A program made the translations under genes and the position numbers. From Pseudomonas wadenswilerensis (GTDB lineage: Bacteria > Pseudomonadota > Gammaproteobacteria > Pseudomonadales > Pseudomonadaceae): a DNA stretch of 64,000 nucleotides. Positions 9,066 through 18,157 of the stretch are shown here, one piece after another; within the stretch, counting starts at the first letter, position 1; each line of letters starts with the position of its first letter. The stretch spans positions 62,001 to 126,000 of the forward strand of contig NZ_UIDD01000008.1 of NCBI RefSeq assembly GCF_900497695.1, written 5' to 3'. The notes under the pieces are model-generated. The model was not told the DNA's origin and did not search any database. It worked only from the letters and a program-made list of their open reading frames with translations.

Positions 9066-9968
9066 TCAGCGCAACCCCGCCTGACGCTGACGATATTCCC
9101 CCGGCGTGAGCTGCGCATAGCGCAAAAAGAACCGGCTGAAATACGCCGGGTCCTTGAAGCCCAGGCTGTAGCAGATCTCGTTGGCCGAGCTGCCGGTGTA
9201 CAGCAGCAGGCGCCGCGCCTCCTGCATCAGCCGTTCGAGGATCAGCCGCTTGGACGGCAGGTCGGCGATGCGCCGGCACACTTCATTGAGCCGCGCCTCG
9301 GTGACGCCGATGCCCTGGGCGTAGCGCGCCAACGGCCAGTGTTCGAGGTAGTGGGCCTCGATCAGTTCGTTGAAGCGGTGGAACACCTGCAAGTCTTCAT
9401 GACGGGTTTGCCGTGCGGGCAGCGAGCGCGCGCACAGGCGCAGCAGGCTGGTCATGATCAGCCGCGTCAGGCTTTCCAGCGCCGCCCCGCGCCCGGCTGC
9501 GCTGGCGTTGATTTCACTGTGCAGCTCATCGAACAGCAGGGCCAGGCGCCGCGCCTCGGCGGCATAGCTCGGCTCCAGGCCGCTCAAGGCCACGCAGGCC
9601 GGCGCCACCTGCGGCCCCGGCGCCAACCCCGGATCAGCTTCGAGCAACTGCCAGACCAGTTGCTGGCGCACGGTCAGCACATGGCCATCGGCATCGGGCT
9701 CGGTGACGAAGGAATGCGGGATGGTCGGCGGCGTGAGGAAGAACATCGGCCCCGATTCGACGTACTGCTGGTCGTCCAGGTACACCCGCACCGTGCCGCT
9801 CTTGACGTAATGCACCTGGAAAAACCGGTCATGGCGGTGCACCGGCATGTTGCGGCCGAAGAACCCGGCCAGGTTGCCGAGCTTGTCGTAGTGCACCTCG
9901 GCATCGCTGTAGCGCTGGTCATAGACCTGACCGATGTTGATGTTGGGGATTGGCTGGCGCTCGCTCAT
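9066..9968 (-). CDS. hpaA: HpaA, AraC-family activator of 4-hydroxyphenylacetate catabolism
   Basis: 300 residues from the ATG at 9968; a GTG twelve bases upstream is an alternative start. The N-terminal cupin carries the HpaA pattern (NINIGQVYDQRY, MPVHRHDRFFQVHYV, FFLTPPTIPHSF). The C-terminal AraC helix-turn-helix is intact (ANEICYSLGFKDPAYFSRFF). In enteric hpa systems HpaA senses 4-hydroxyphenylacetate and activates hpaBC. Here no hpaBC is present in the window and hpaA is divergent from hpaG1, sharing a 143-base control region. Confidence 0.9.
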   Translation of the reverse strand: MSERQPIPNINIGQVYDQRYSDAEVHYDKLGNLAGFFGRNMPVHRHDRFFQVHYVKSGTVRVYLDDQQYVESGPMFFLTPPTIPHSFVTEPDADGHVLTVRQQLVWQLLEADPGLAPGPQVAPACVALSGLEPSYAAEARRLALLFDELHSEINASAAGRGAALESLTRLIMTSLLRLCARSLPARQTRHEDLQVFHRFNELIEAHYLEHWPLARYAQGIGVTEARLNEVCRRIADLPSKRLILERLMQEARRLLLYTGSSANEICYSLGFKDPAYFSRFFLRYAQLTPGEYRQRQAGLR

Positions 9969-10021
9969 GGCCCTGCTCACTCTTGTTGTTCTGTCGCCAG
10001 CTTACTCCTGCAGCAAGCCGC

Positions 10022-10064
10022 TTGCATTTCGTTAACATCTTAATTATAACGTTAACACATTAAC
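10022..10064 (+). promoter_or_regulatory. hpaG1 promoter overlapped by two HpaR-like boxes
   Basis: A sigma-70 promoter TTGCAT (10022-10027), 17-base spacer, TATAAC (10045-10050) is visible. Box 1, GTTAA-CATC-TTAAT (10031-10044), fills the spacer; box 2, GTTAA-CACA-TTAAC (10051-10064), begins immediately after the -10 and covers the start point. Centre-to-centre distance is 20 bases (two helical turns). The same motif precedes hpaR, so repression by HpaR is inferred. Confidence 0.75.
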
Positions 10065-10111
10065 AATTATTCGAGCAGGGACCCTGCCCCTGCCCCAGCC
10101 AGGAGAACCCC

Positions 10112-10783
10112 ATGAGCCGTGCCTTGCACGATGCTGCCAGCGGTACCCTGTTCGGCGTTGCGCTGAACTACCAGGGTTTGCTGAACCAGCGTCTCGCCGA
10201 ATTCGAACAGCCGCCGTATCAAAAGCCGCCGGTCAAGCCGGTGCTGTTCATCAAGACCCCCAACACCCGCAATGGCCACGGCCAGCCCGTGGTCTATCCG
10301 CAAGGCATCGAACAACTGCAACCGGGCCCGGCCCTGGGCGTGGTGATCGGCAAGCGTGCCACCCGGGTCAGCGTCGACAATGCCCTCAGCCATGTCGCCG
10401 GCTACACCATCGTCAATGAATTCAGCTTGCCGGAAGACAGCTACTACCGCCCGGCGGTCAAGGCCAAGTGCCGCGACGGCTTCTGCGCCCTGGGCCCTGA
10501 ACTGGTGCCGGCCGCGCAAGTCGCCGACCCGCAGCAGCTGAGCATCAAGCTGTTCATTAATGGCCAGCTGCGCCAGCAGAACAGCACCGCCAACATGGTC
10601 CGCAGCGTTGCCCAGCTGATTGCCGAGATCAGCGAGTTCATGACCCTGCACGAAGGTGATGTGCTGATCACCGGCACCCCCGAAGGCCGCGTCGATGTGC
10701 TGCCCGGGGATCAGGTTGAAGTCGAGATCAGCGGCCTCGGGCGCCTGACCAACAGCATCGTTGCCGCGCAGGAGAAGCGCTGA
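10112..10783 (+). CDS. hpaG1: HpaG1, N-terminal subunit of OPET decarboxylase / HHDD isomerase
   Basis: 223 residues of the fumarylacetoacetate-hydrolase fold. Together with HpaG2 it makes 5-oxopent-3-ene-1,2,5-tricarboxylate decarboxylase and 2-hydroxyhepta-2,4-diene-1,7-dioate isomerase of homoprotocatechuate degradation; in enterics the two are fused. The metal-ligand positions are changed here (PALGVVIGK and TIVNEFSLPED, against YECELVAVIGK and TVCNDYAIRD in HpaG2), so catalysis probably resides in HpaG2. AGGAG precedes the ATG. First gene of the hpa operon; its stop overlaps the hpaG2 start by one base (TGATG). Confidence 0.93.
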   Translation: MSRALHDAASGTLFGVALNYQGLLNQRLAEFEQPPYQKPPVKPVLFIKTPNTRNGHGQPVVYPQGIEQLQPGPALGVVIGKRATRVSVDNALSHVAGYTIVNEFSLPEDSYYRPAVKAKCRDGFCALGPELVPAAQVADPQQLSIKLFINGQLRQQNSTANMVRSVAQLIAEISEFMTLHEGDVLITGTPEGRVDVLPGDQVEVEISGLGRLTNSIVAAQEKR

Positions 10784-11556
10784 TGAAACACGCACGTATC
10801 CGCTACCAGGGCGAAGTCCACGCCGTCACCGTCGAGGCCGACAACGCCGTGCGCCTGGCTGATGGCCGGCTGTTGCAAGAGCAGCAGGTCGAGTGGTTGC
10901 CGCCGGCCACCGGCAACATGTTCGCCCTGGGCCTGAACTACGCCGACCACGCCGCCGAGCTGGCCTTCACACCGCCCACCGAACCGCTGGCGTTCGTCAA
11001 GTCGGTGGGCACCTACACCGGCCACAACCAGGTGAGCTGGCGCCCGGACAACGTCGCCTACATGCACTACGAGTGCGAGCTGGTGGCGGTGATCGGCAAG
11101 CCTGCGCGCAACGTCAAGCGCGAGGATGCCCTTGAGTACCTGGCCGGCTACACGGTGTGCAACGACTACGCCATCCGCGATTACCTGGAAAACTACTACC
11201 GGCCCAACTTGCGGGTGAAAAACCGCGACGCCACCACCCCCGTCGGGCCGTGGATCGTCGACGTCGCCGAGGTGCCGGATGCCTCCAACCTGACCTTGCG
11301 CACCTGGATCAACGGTGAGCTCAAGCAGCAAGGCAGTACCAAGGACATGATTTTCGACATCCCCTACCTGATCGAATACCTGTCCAGCTTCATGACCCTG
11401 CAGCCGGGCGACATGATCGCCACCGGCACCCCCGAGGGCCTGGCCGACGTGGTGCGGGGCGATGAAGTGGTGGTCGAAGTCGAAGGCGTCGGGCGCCTGG
11501 TCAACCGTATTGTCAGCGAAGCCGAGTTCTTCGCCCTCAACCGCCAAGAGGCATGA
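10783..11556 (+). CDS. hpaG2: HpaG2, C-terminal subunit of OPET decarboxylase / HHDD isomerase
   Basis: 257 residues, FAH fold with the full metal-binding set: E-x-E in HYECELVAVIGK and Asp in VCNDYAIRDYLENYY. It should carry the decarboxylase and isomerase activity that turns the ring-cleavage product into 2-hydroxyhepta-2,4-diene-1,7-dioate. It is coupled to hpaG1 by TGATG and to hpaE by ATGA, fitting equal synthesis of both subunits. Confidence 0.94.
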   Translation: MKHARIRYQGEVHAVTVEADNAVRLADGRLLQEQQVEWLPPATGNMFALGLNYADHAAELAFTPPTEPLAFVKSVGTYTGHNQVSWRPDNVAYMHYECELVAVIGKPARNVKREDALEYLAGYTVCNDYAIRDYLENYYRPNLRVKNRDATTPVGPWIVDVAEVPDASNLTLRTWINGELKQQGSTKDMIFDIPYLIEYLSSFMTLQPGDMIATGTPEGLADVVRGDEVVVEVEGVGRLVNRIVSEAEFFALNRQEA

Positions 11557-13022
11557 GCAACATGATCAAACACTGGATCAACGGCCGCGAGGTCGAAAGC
11601 AAAGACGTGTTCGTCAACTACAACCCGGCCACCGGCGAGGCCATTGGCGAAGTCGCCAGCGGCGGCGCCGACGAGGTTGCCCAGGCTGTTGCGGCGGCAA
11701 AGGAAGCCTTCCCGAAATGGGCCAACACCCCGGCCAGGGAACGCGCCCGGCTGATGCGCAAGCTTGGTGAGCTGATCGAGCAGAACGTGCCGCAGCTGGC
11801 CGAACTGGAAACCCTCGACACCGGCTTGCCGATCCACCAGACCAAGAACGTGCTGATCCCCCGTGCTTCGCACAACTTCGACTTCTTCGCCGAAGTCTGC
11901 ACGCGCATGGACGGCCACACCTACCCGGTCGACGACCAGATGCTCAACTACACCCTGTACCAGCCGGTGGGCGTGTGCGGGCTGGTGTCGCCGTGGAACG
12001 TACCGTTCATGACCGCCACCTGGAAGACTGCGCCGTGCCTGGCCCTGGGCAACACCGCGGTGCTGAAGATGAGCGAGCTGTCGCCATTGACCGCCAACGA
12101 ACTGGGCCGCCTGGCCGTCGAGGCCGGCATCCCCAACGGCGTGCTCAACGTCATCCAGGGCTACGGCGCCACCGCCGGTGATGCCCTGGTGCGTCACCCG
12201 GACGTACGTGCGATCTCCTTTACCGGCGGCACCGCCACCGGCAAGAAGATCATGCAGACCGCAGGCCTGAAGAAGTACTCCATGGAGCTGGGCGGCAAGT
12301 CGCCGGTGCTGATCTTCGAAGACGCCGACCTGGAGCGCGCCCTCGATGCGGCGCTGTTCACCATCTTCTCGCTCAATGGCGAGCGCTGCACCGCCGGTAG
12401 CCGTATCTTCATCCAGGAAAGCGTCTATCCGCAGTTCGTCGCCGAGTTCGCCGCACGGGCCAAACGGCTGATCGTCGGTGACCCGCAAGACCCGAAAACC
12501 CAGGTAGGCTCGATGATCACTCAAGCCCACTATGACAAGGTCACCGGTTACATCAGGATCGGCATCGAGGAAGGCGCGACCCTGCTCGCTGGCGGCCTGG
12601 AGCGCCCGGCCAACCTGCCGGCGCACCTGGCCCGTGGGCAGTTCATCCAGCCGACGGTGTTTGCCGACGTGAACAACAACATGCGCATCGCCCAGGAAGA
12701 AATCTTCGGGCCGGTGGTGTGCCTGATTCCGTTCAAGGACGAAGCCGAGGCGCTGCGACTGGCCAATGACACCGAGTATGGCCTGGCCTCGTACATCTGG
12801 ACGCAGGACATCGGCAAGGCGCATCGTCTGGCCCGCGGCATCGAGGCCGGCATGGTGTTCATCAACAGCCAGAACGTGCGCGACCTGCGCCAGCCGTTCG
12901 GCGGGATCAAGGGTTCGGGCACTGGCCGTGAAGGCGGGCAATACAGCTTCGAGGTGTTTGCCGAGATCAAGAACGTGTGTATCTCGATGGGCAGTCATCA
13001 TATTCCGCGCTGGGGCGTCTGA
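11553..13022 (+). CDS. hpaE: HpaE, 5-carboxymethyl-2-hydroxymuconate semialdehyde dehydrogenase
   Basis: 489 residues, NAD-dependent aldehyde dehydrogenase. The catalytic Cys279 (NGERCTAGSR) and general base Glu245 (MELGGKSP) are present, as is the cofactor segment SPWNVPFM. It oxidises the semialdehyde made by HpaD to 5-carboxymethyl-2-hydroxymuconate. The ATG at 11553 overlaps the hpaG2 stop (ATGA); an in-frame ATG nine bases later is possible. A REP pair separates it from hpaD. Confidence 0.95.
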   Translation: MSNMIKHWINGREVESKDVFVNYNPATGEAIGEVASGGADEVAQAVAAAKEAFPKWANTPARERARLMRKLGELIEQNVPQLAELETLDTGLPIHQTKNVLIPRASHNFDFFAEVCTRMDGHTYPVDDQMLNYTLYQPVGVCGLVSPWNVPFMTATWKTAPCLALGNTAVLKMSELSPLTANELGRLAVEAGIPNGVLNVIQGYGATAGDALVRHPDVRAISFTGGTATGKKIMQTAGLKKYSMELGGKSPVLIFEDADLERALDAALFTIFSLNGERCTAGSRIFIQESVYPQFVAEFAARAKRLIVGDPQDPKTQVGSMITQAHYDKVTGYIRIGIEEGATLLAGGLERPANLPAHLARGQFIQPTVFADVNNNMRIAQEEIFGPVVCLIPFKDEAEALRLANDTEYGLASYIWTQDIGKAHRLARGIEAGMVFINSQNVRDLRQPFGGIKGSGTGREGGQYSFEVFAEIKNVCISMGSHHIPRWGV

Positions 13023-13025
13023 CGT

Positions 13026-13096
13026 CATCGCTGGCAAGCCAGCTCCCACAGGTCTGATGTCACCTCAAAACCTGTGGGAGCCGGCTTGCCGGCGAT
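13026..13096. repeat. REP pair inside the hpa operon
   Basis: Mirrored REP units between hpaE and hpaD. The downstream unit reads GAGCCGGCTTGCCGGCGAT, with compensating C/G changes that keep its hairpin. It could cause partial termination or protect the upstream mRNA. Confidence 0.93.
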
Positions 13097-13146
13097 AGCG
13101 ATGGCACTGACAGCACACAAGAACAACAATCTCCAGGAGTTCCATC

Positions 13147-14004
13147 ATGGGCGAAGTCGTCCTGGCAGCCAAAGTCTGCCACGTACCCTCGATGTACCTG
13201 TCCGAACTGCCCGGCAAGCATCATGGCTGCCGCGAGGCGGCGATCGCCGGACACAAGGAAATCGGCCGCCGCGCCCGCGAACTGGGCGCCGACACCGCCG
13301 TGGTGTTCGACGTCCACTGGCTGGTCAACAGCGGCTACCACATCAACTGTGGCGAGCACTTCAAGGGCACTTACACCAGCAACGAGCTGCCGCACTTCAT
13401 CAAGAACATGGACTTCGAGTACCCCGGCTGCCCGGAGCTGGGCGAGCTGATCGGCCTTGAGGCCAATGCCGCCGACGTGCGCACCCTGGCCCACAACATC
13501 CCGAGCCTGGAGCTTGAGTACGGCACCCTGGTACCGATGCGCTACATGCACATGGATGTACCGGAGGCGCAAAAGCTCAAGGTCGTGTCGATCGCCGCCT
13601 GGTGCGCCTGGCACCGCCTGGAAGATAGCTTCGCCTTCGGCGCCGCCGTGCGCCGGGCCATCGAAAAGAGCGACCGCAAGGTCCTGGTGCTGGCGTCCGG
13701 GTCGTTGTCGCACCGCTTCTCGGACGACCGCAACGCCGAAGCCAACATCCACAACTGGACCCGCGAATTCGACAAGCAGATGGACATGCGGGTGGTCGAG
13801 CTGTGGAAGCAGGGCCGTTTCAAGGAGTTCTGCGCAATGCTTCCGGACTACGCCACTCACTGCTACGGCGAAGGCGGCATGCACGACACGGCGATGCTCC
13901 TGGGCCTGCTCGGCGGCGCCGACTACAACAAGCCGGTCGAGGTGCTGACCGAGCCGTTCGGCAGTTCCGGCACCGGCCAGATCAACGCTGTCTTCCCGCT
14001 GTAG
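13147..14004 (+). CDS. hpaD: HpaD, 3,4-dihydroxyphenylacetate 2,3-dioxygenase
   Basis: 285 residues of the class III (LigB-like) extradiol dioxygenases. Iron ligands are consistent with His12 (VCHVPSMYL), His57 (FDVHWLV) and a C-terminal Glu (CYGEGGMHD). It opens the ring of homoprotocatechuate between C2 and C3 to 5-carboxymethyl-2-hydroxymuconate semialdehyde. AGGAG precedes the ATG. It follows hpaE across a REP-containing gap and precedes hpaF across a second repeat. Confidence 0.95.
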   Translation: MGEVVLAAKVCHVPSMYLSELPGKHHGCREAAIAGHKEIGRRARELGADTAVVFDVHWLVNSGYHINCGEHFKGTYTSNELPHFIKNMDFEYPGCPELGELIGLEANAADVRTLAHNIPSLELEYGTLVPMRYMHMDVPEAQKLKVVSIAAWCAWHRLEDSFAFGAAVRRAIEKSDRKVLVLASGSLSHRFSDDRNAEANIHNWTREFDKQMDMRVVELWKQGRFKEFCAMLPDYATHCYGEGGMHDTAMLLGLLGGADYNKPVEVLTEPFGSSGTGQINAVFPL

Positions 14005-14014
14005 CGCGAAGGCA

Positions 14015-14096
14015 GCAGCCACAAGCTTCAAGCCACAAGCTGCAAGTGAAGAGCACGCGCTCTTGCCGCTTGTAGCTTGCCGCTTGCCGCCGTTCA
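14015..14096. repeat. inverted repeat of AAGCTTCAAG/CTTGTAGCTTG type
   Basis: A run of short related units (CCACAAGCTTCAAG, CCACAAGCTGCAAG) is followed by the reverse-complement set (CTTGCCGCTTGTAGCTTG, CCGCTTGCCGC), so the segment can fold into a long imperfect hairpin. It is distinct from the REP family and lies between hpaD and hpaF. Confidence 0.8.
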
Positions 14097-14109
14097 AACG
14101 GAGATCTTC

Positions 14110-14502
14110 ATGCCGCATTTCATCATTGAGTACACCGACAACATCGAGCAACAGGCCGACCTGCCCGGCCTGTTCGAGAAGGTCCACGCCAGCCTGGGCG
14201 CCAGCGGCGTGTTCCCCCTGGGTGGCATCCGCAGCCGCGGCGTGCGCCTGGACAGCTGGCGCATGGCCGATGGCAAGCATGACTACGCCTTCGTCCACAT
14301 GACCCTGAAGGTCGGCCACGGCCGTGACCTGGACACCCGCACCCAGGTTGCCCAGGCGCTGTTCGAGGTGATCACCGCGCACTTTGCCGAGCTGCAAAGC
14401 CAACGCCTGCTGGCGCTCTCGTTCGAGATGATCGAGCTGCACCCGCAACTGAATTTCAAGCAGAACAACGTTCACGCCTTTCTCCAGAACCAGGCGGGCT
14501 GA
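14110..14502 (+). CDS. hpaF: HpaF, 5-carboxymethyl-2-hydroxymuconate delta-isomerase
   Basis: 130 residues, tautomerase superfamily. The catalytic N-terminal proline follows the initiator (MPHFIIEY), which fixes the start at 14110; a GGAG lies upstream. Family blocks include FPLGGIRSRGVR and FVHMTLKVGHGRD. It isomerises 5-carboxymethyl-2-hydroxymuconate to OPET for HpaG. Confidence 0.95.
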   Translation: MPHFIIEYTDNIEQQADLPGLFEKVHASLGASGVFPLGGIRSRGVRLDSWRMADGKHDYAFVHMTLKVGHGRDLDTRTQVAQALFEVITAHFAELQSQRLLALSFEMIELHPQLNFKQNNVHAFLQNQAG

Positions 14503-14550
14503 CGCACAGCCACCCTCCCCCCACGGCCCTCTGACAAAAAGTACAAGATC

Positions 14551-15855
14551 ATGAGCACAGCCAATACTGCCGAACACGCTGCCCTTGCCCAACATGACTC
14601 GACCCACAGCAAGATCACCTGGCGGCTGATGCCGCTGCTGCTGATCTGCTACCTGTTCGCTCACCTGGACCGCATCAACATCGGCTTTGCCAAGATGCAG
14701 ATGAGCAGCGACCTGCACTTCAGCGACACGGTCTACGGCTTCGGTGCCGGGCTGTTCTTCATCGCCTACGCGCTGTTCGGCGTACCGAGCAACATCGCCC
14801 TGGACCGGGTCGGCCCACGGCGTTGGATCGCCACCCTGATGGTGGTCTGGGGCACGCTGTCGACCAGCATGCTCTGGGTCGAATCGGCCTCGGGCTTCTA
14901 CGTCCTGCGCTTTTTGCTGGGCGTGGCCGAAGCCGGCTTTTTTCCCGGCATCCTGGTCTACCTCAACCGCTGGTACCCGGCCCGTCGCCGTGGGCAGATC
15001 ACCGCGCTGTTCGCCATCGCCGTGCCCATGGCCGGTGTGGTCGGCGGGCCGTTGTCGGGCGGCATCCTCGAACTGTTCCACGACGCCGCCGGCCTGCGTG
15101 GCTGGCAGTGGATGTTCCTGATCGAAGGCGCGCCGGTGATCCTGCTCGGCCTGGTGGTGCTCAAGTGCCTGCCCGACAGTTTCGACAGCGTGAACTGGCT
15201 CAGCAGCGAAGAAAAGCTGCAACTGCGCGAACAGCTGAACCAGGAAGAACAACGCAAATCCATCACCTCGTTCGGCGGCATCCTGCGCGACAGCCAGGTC
15301 TGGCTGCTGGTGGCGGTGTACTTCGCGGTGATGCTGGCAGTCAACACCCTGGCGTTCTGGATGCCGACCCTGATCCACGGCGCCGGCATCGGCAGCGATG
15401 GCCGGGTCGGGCTGCTCAGCGCCGTACCGTATCTGGCCGGTTGCCTGTTCATGATTGCCTGCGGGCGCTCCTCCGACCGTCAGCGTGAACGCCGCTGGCA
15501 CCTGTGCGTGCCGCTGCTGATGTCGGCCCTGGGCATTGCCATCGCCGGCCTGTCGCCAGGCAACCCGGTGATGGTGCTGGGCGGGTTGATCATCGCCGGC
15601 ATGGGCGCCAGCGCCGCCTTGCCGATGTTCTGGCAACTGCCGCCAGCGTTCCTGTCGAACACCACCCAGGCCGCCGGCATCGCCCTGATCAGCTCGTTCG
15701 GCAGCATCGCCGCGTTCCTCGCCCCGTACCTGATCGGCTGGATGCGCGACACCACCCAGAGCGCCAGCCTGGCGCTGTTCGTGCTGGCGCTGTTCATCAC
15801 CCTCGGCGGCCTGCTGGTGCTGCGCACCAAGGCTGCCATCGTCAACCCTCAGTAA
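14551..15855 (+). CDS. hpaX: HpaX, MFS 4-hydroxyphenylacetate permease
   Basis: 434 residues with about twelve membrane segments, of the anion:cation symporter branch of MFS. The loop 2-3 motif ([16 protein letters not shown]) and a soluble central loop after helix 6 ([15 protein letters not shown]) are seen. In enteric operons HpaX imports 4-hydroxyphenylacetate; here it may instead take up the catechol or another phenylacetate, since the hydroxylase genes are absent. Confidence 0.88.
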   Translation: MSTANTAEHAALAQHDSTHSKITWRLMPLLLICYLFAHLDRINIGFAKMQMSSDLHFSDTVYGFGAGLFFIAYALFGVPSNIALDRVGPRRWIATLMVVWGTLSTSMLWVESASGFYVLRFLLGVAEAGFFPGILVYLNRWYPARRRGQITALFAIAVPMAGVVGGPLSGGILELFHDAAGLRGWQWMFLIEGAPVILLGLVVLKCLPDSFDSVNWLSSEEKLQLREQLNQEEQRKSITSFGGILRDSQVWLLVAVYFAVMLAVNTLAFWMPTLIHGAGIGSDGRVGLLSAVPYLAGCLFMIACGRSSDRQRERRWHLCVPLLMSALGIAIAGLSPGNPVMVLGGLIIAGMGASAALPMFWQLPPAFLSNTTQAAGIALISSFGSIAAFLAPYLIGWMRDTTQSASLALFVLALFITLGGLLVLRTKAAIVNPQ

Positions 15856-15866
15856 GAGATTTAGCC

Positions 15867-16670
15867 ATGCTTGACCACAGCCAGATCCTGCAAGCCGCCG
15901 CCCAGCTCGAGCGCGCCGAACGCAGCCGCGAACAGGTGCGGCAGTTCTCCCTGGAGCACCCGGGCATCAGCATTGAAGACGCCTACGCCATCCAGCGCGC
16001 CTGGGTCGCGCAAAAGATCCAGAACGGGCGCAAGCTGGTCGGCCACAAGATCGGCCTGACCTCGCGGGCCATGCAGGTGTCGTCGAACATCACCGAACCG
16101 GACTACGGCGCGCTGCTCGATGACATGTTTTTCGACGAAGGCAGCGACATTCCCTTCGAGCGCTTTATCGTGCCACGGGTCGAGGTGGAGCTGGCCTTCG
16201 TGCTCGGCAAGCCGCTCAAGGGGCCGAACGTGACCCTGTTCGACGTGCTCGACGCCACCGAATGGGTGATCCCGGCGCTGGAAATCATCGATGCACGCAT
16301 CCAGCAGATCGACCCGCAGACCCAGGCCACGCGCAAGGTCTTCGACACCATCTCGGACAACGCCGCCAACGCCGGCGTGGTCATGGGCGGGCGCGCGGTG
16401 CGCCCGGGCGATATCGACCTGCGCAAGGTGCCGGCGGTGCTCTACCGCAATGGCGTGATCGAAGAGTCCGGCGTCTCGGCGGCGGTGCTCAACCACCCGG
16501 CCAAGGGCGTCGCCTGGCTGGCCAACAAGCTGGCGCCATACGACGTCACCCTCGAAGCCGGGCAGATCATCCTCGGTGGCTCCTTCACCCGCCCGGTGGC
16601 GGCCAACCCCGGCGATACCTTCCATGTCGACTACGACATGCTCGGTTCGATTGCCTGTCGTTTCGTTTGA
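15867..16670 (+). CDS. hpaH: HpaH, 2-oxo-hept-3-ene-1,7-dioate hydratase
   Basis: 267 residues, hydratase/decarboxylase family ([39 protein letters not shown]). It adds water to the diene-derived substrate, giving 4-hydroxy-2-oxoheptanedioate for HpaI. ATG at 15867, eleven bases after the hpaX stop. Confidence 0.94.
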   Translation: MLDHSQILQAAAQLERAERSREQVRQFSLEHPGISIEDAYAIQRAWVAQKIQNGRKLVGHKIGLTSRAMQVSSNITEPDYGALLDDMFFDEGSDIPFERFIVPRVEVELAFVLGKPLKGPNVTLFDVLDATEWVIPALEIIDARIQQIDPQTQATRKVFDTISDNAANAGVVMGGRAVRPGDIDLRKVPAVLYRNGVIEESGVSAAVLNHPAKGVAWLANKLAPYDVTLEAGQIILGGSFTRPVAANPGDTFHVDYDMLGSIACRFV

Positions 16671-16680
16671 GGACTTGCCC

Positions 16681-17484
16681 ATGGACATGCCCGTCAACCG
16701 CTTCAAACAACGCCTGCAACGGGGCGAGGCGCAAATCGGCCTGTGGCTCGGCCTGGCCGAGCCGTACTGCGCGGAACTGGCCGCCAACGCCGGTTTCGAC
16801 TGGCTGCTGATCGACGGCGAACATGCGCCCAACGACCTGCGCGGCATGCTCGGCCAGTTGCAGGCCATCGCCCCCTACCCGGCCCAGGCGATCATCCGCC
16901 CGGTGATCGGCGACACCGCGCTGATCAAGCAAGTGCTGGATATCGGCGCGCAAACCCTGTTGGTACCCATGGTCGAAAGCGCTGAACAGGCACGCCAGCT
17001 GGTACGCGCCATGCACTACCCGCCCAAGGGCGTGCGCGGCGTGGGCAGTGCCCTGGCACGGGCGTCGCGCTGGAACAGCATCCCCGGTTACCTGGAGCAG
17101 GCCGATGAGCAAATGTGCTTGCTGGTGCAGATCGAGAGCCTTGAAGGGCTGCAGAACCTGGATGCGATTGCCGCGGTCGAAGGCGTTGACGGGGTGTTTA
17201 TCGGCCCGGCGGACCTGAGTGCGTCCATGGGTTATCGCGGCAACCCCGGCCACCCTGAGGTGCAGGCGGCGATTGAACAGGCCATTGTGCAGATTCAAAA
17301 AGCCGGCAAGGCGGCGGGGATTCTCAGTGCCGATGAGGCCTTGGCGCGGCGCTACCTGGAACTGGGCGCCGGGTTTGTCGCGGTGGGGGTGGATACCACG
17401 GTGCTGATGAGGGGCTTGCAGGGGTTGGCGGGCAGGTTCAAGGGGGGGGTGGCGCCGGCTTCATCCGGCCCTTCGGTGTATTGA
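16681..17484 (+). CDS. hpaI: HpaI, 4-hydroxy-2-oxoheptanedioate aldolase
   Basis: 267 residues, metal-dependent class II HpcH/HpaI aldolase. Recognisable blocks are [37 protein letters not shown] and [14 protein letters not shown], which hold the metal ligands Glu and Asp. It cleaves 4-hydroxy-2-oxoheptanedioate to pyruvate and succinic semialdehyde, the last step of the pathway. Ten bases after hpaH; last gene of the operon, followed by a REP pair. Confidence 0.95.
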   Translation: MDMPVNRFKQRLQRGEAQIGLWLGLAEPYCAELAANAGFDWLLIDGEHAPNDLRGMLGQLQAIAPYPAQAIIRPVIGDTALIKQVLDIGAQTLLVPMVESAEQARQLVRAMHYPPKGVRGVGSALARASRWNSIPGYLEQADEQMCLLVQIESLEGLQNLDAIAAVEGVDGVFIGPADLSASMGYRGNPGHPEVQAAIEQAIVQIQKAGKAAGILSADEALARRYLELGAGFVAVGVDTTVLMRGLQGLAGRFKGGVAPASSGPSVY

Positions 17485-17497
17485 CTGTACTGGCCTC

Positions 17498-17567
17498 ATC
17501 GCTGGCAAGCCAGCTCCCACAGGTTCGGTTTACAGAGGACCTTGTGGGAGCTGGCTTGCCAGCGATG
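17498..17567. repeat. REP pair
   Basis: Mirrored REP units between the convergent hpaI and hpaR genes, in a position suited to a bidirectional terminator. Confidence 0.95.
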
Positions 17568-17570
17568 CGG

Positions 17571-18008
17571 TCACCGACCGACTTGCTTCAACTCCTCCAG
17601 CAACCCCAGCAGCGCCTGCAACTTCTGCTCGCCGAACTGCTCCTGAATCCGCCGATAGTTGCTCTCCATGCACTGGCTCATCGAAGCAAAAATCTCCTCG
17701 CCCCTGGCCGCCAGGTTCACCAGCACCCGGCGCTGATCCTGCTCGGCCTTGCGCCGGCTGACCAGCCCGGCCGCCTCCATGCGCACCAGCACCCCGGTCA
17801 TGCTCGGCTTGAGGATGCAGGCCTGTTCCGCCAGGCGGTAGATCTCCATTTCGCCCTGCTGGCGCAGGATACGGATCACCCGCCACTGCTGCTCGGTCAG
17901 CCCGTGCTGGTTGAGCGAGGGGCGAAAGAAACGCATGGCCGCTTCGCGGGCTTGCAACAAGGTCAGGGTCAGGGACGGGCGCGGTTGGGGCATGGAATGG
18001 CTAATCAT
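17571..18008 (-). CDS. hpaR: HpaR, MarR-family repressor of the homoprotocatechuate operon
   Basis: 145 residues. The winged helix-turn-helix is clear (GLTEQQWRVIRIL; ILKPSMTGVLVRMEAAGLVSRRKAEQDQRR). HpaR represses the meta-cleavage operon and is released by pathway substrates. It is convergent with hpaI. Just upstream of its own start lies a palindrome identical in core to the boxes at hpaG1, implying autoregulation. A second in-frame ATG at 17993 is possible. Confidence 0.93.
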   Translation of the reverse strand: MISHSMPQPRPSLTLTLLQAREAAMRFFRPSLNQHGLTEQQWRVIRILRQQGEMEIYRLAEQACILKPSMTGVLVRMEAAGLVSRRKAEQDQRRVLVNLAARGEEIFASMSQCMESNYRRIQEQFGEQKLQALLGLLEELKQVGR

Positions 18009-18015
18009 CAGGCTA

Positions 18016-18037
18016 TTTTGTTAACACTTTAACAAAA
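18016..18037. promoter_or_regulatory. HpaR-like operator (perfect palindrome)
   Basis: Nine-base arms, TTTTGTTAA (18016-18024) and TTAACAAAA (18029-18037), around CACT. The core GTTAA-N4-TTAAC equals the two boxes at the hpaG1 promoter. It lies 8 bases ahead of the hpaR start. Confidence 0.75.
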
Positions 18038-18157
18038 TCAACGCCTTGCCACAGCCCTGGCACCGGCAGTCAAGCCCGGCGGCACGCAGGGTCAAGACGC
18101 AGGCGCCGTACAAGGCCTTAATAGAGCCCATCAGTACTCCACTTTTCAGGCAGCGCC

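Noticed and set aside
13060..15636. Long open frame of about 858 codons on the minus strand
   Set aside because: Lies opposite hpaD, hpaF and hpaX, all of which have clear families; the frame has no domain signature.
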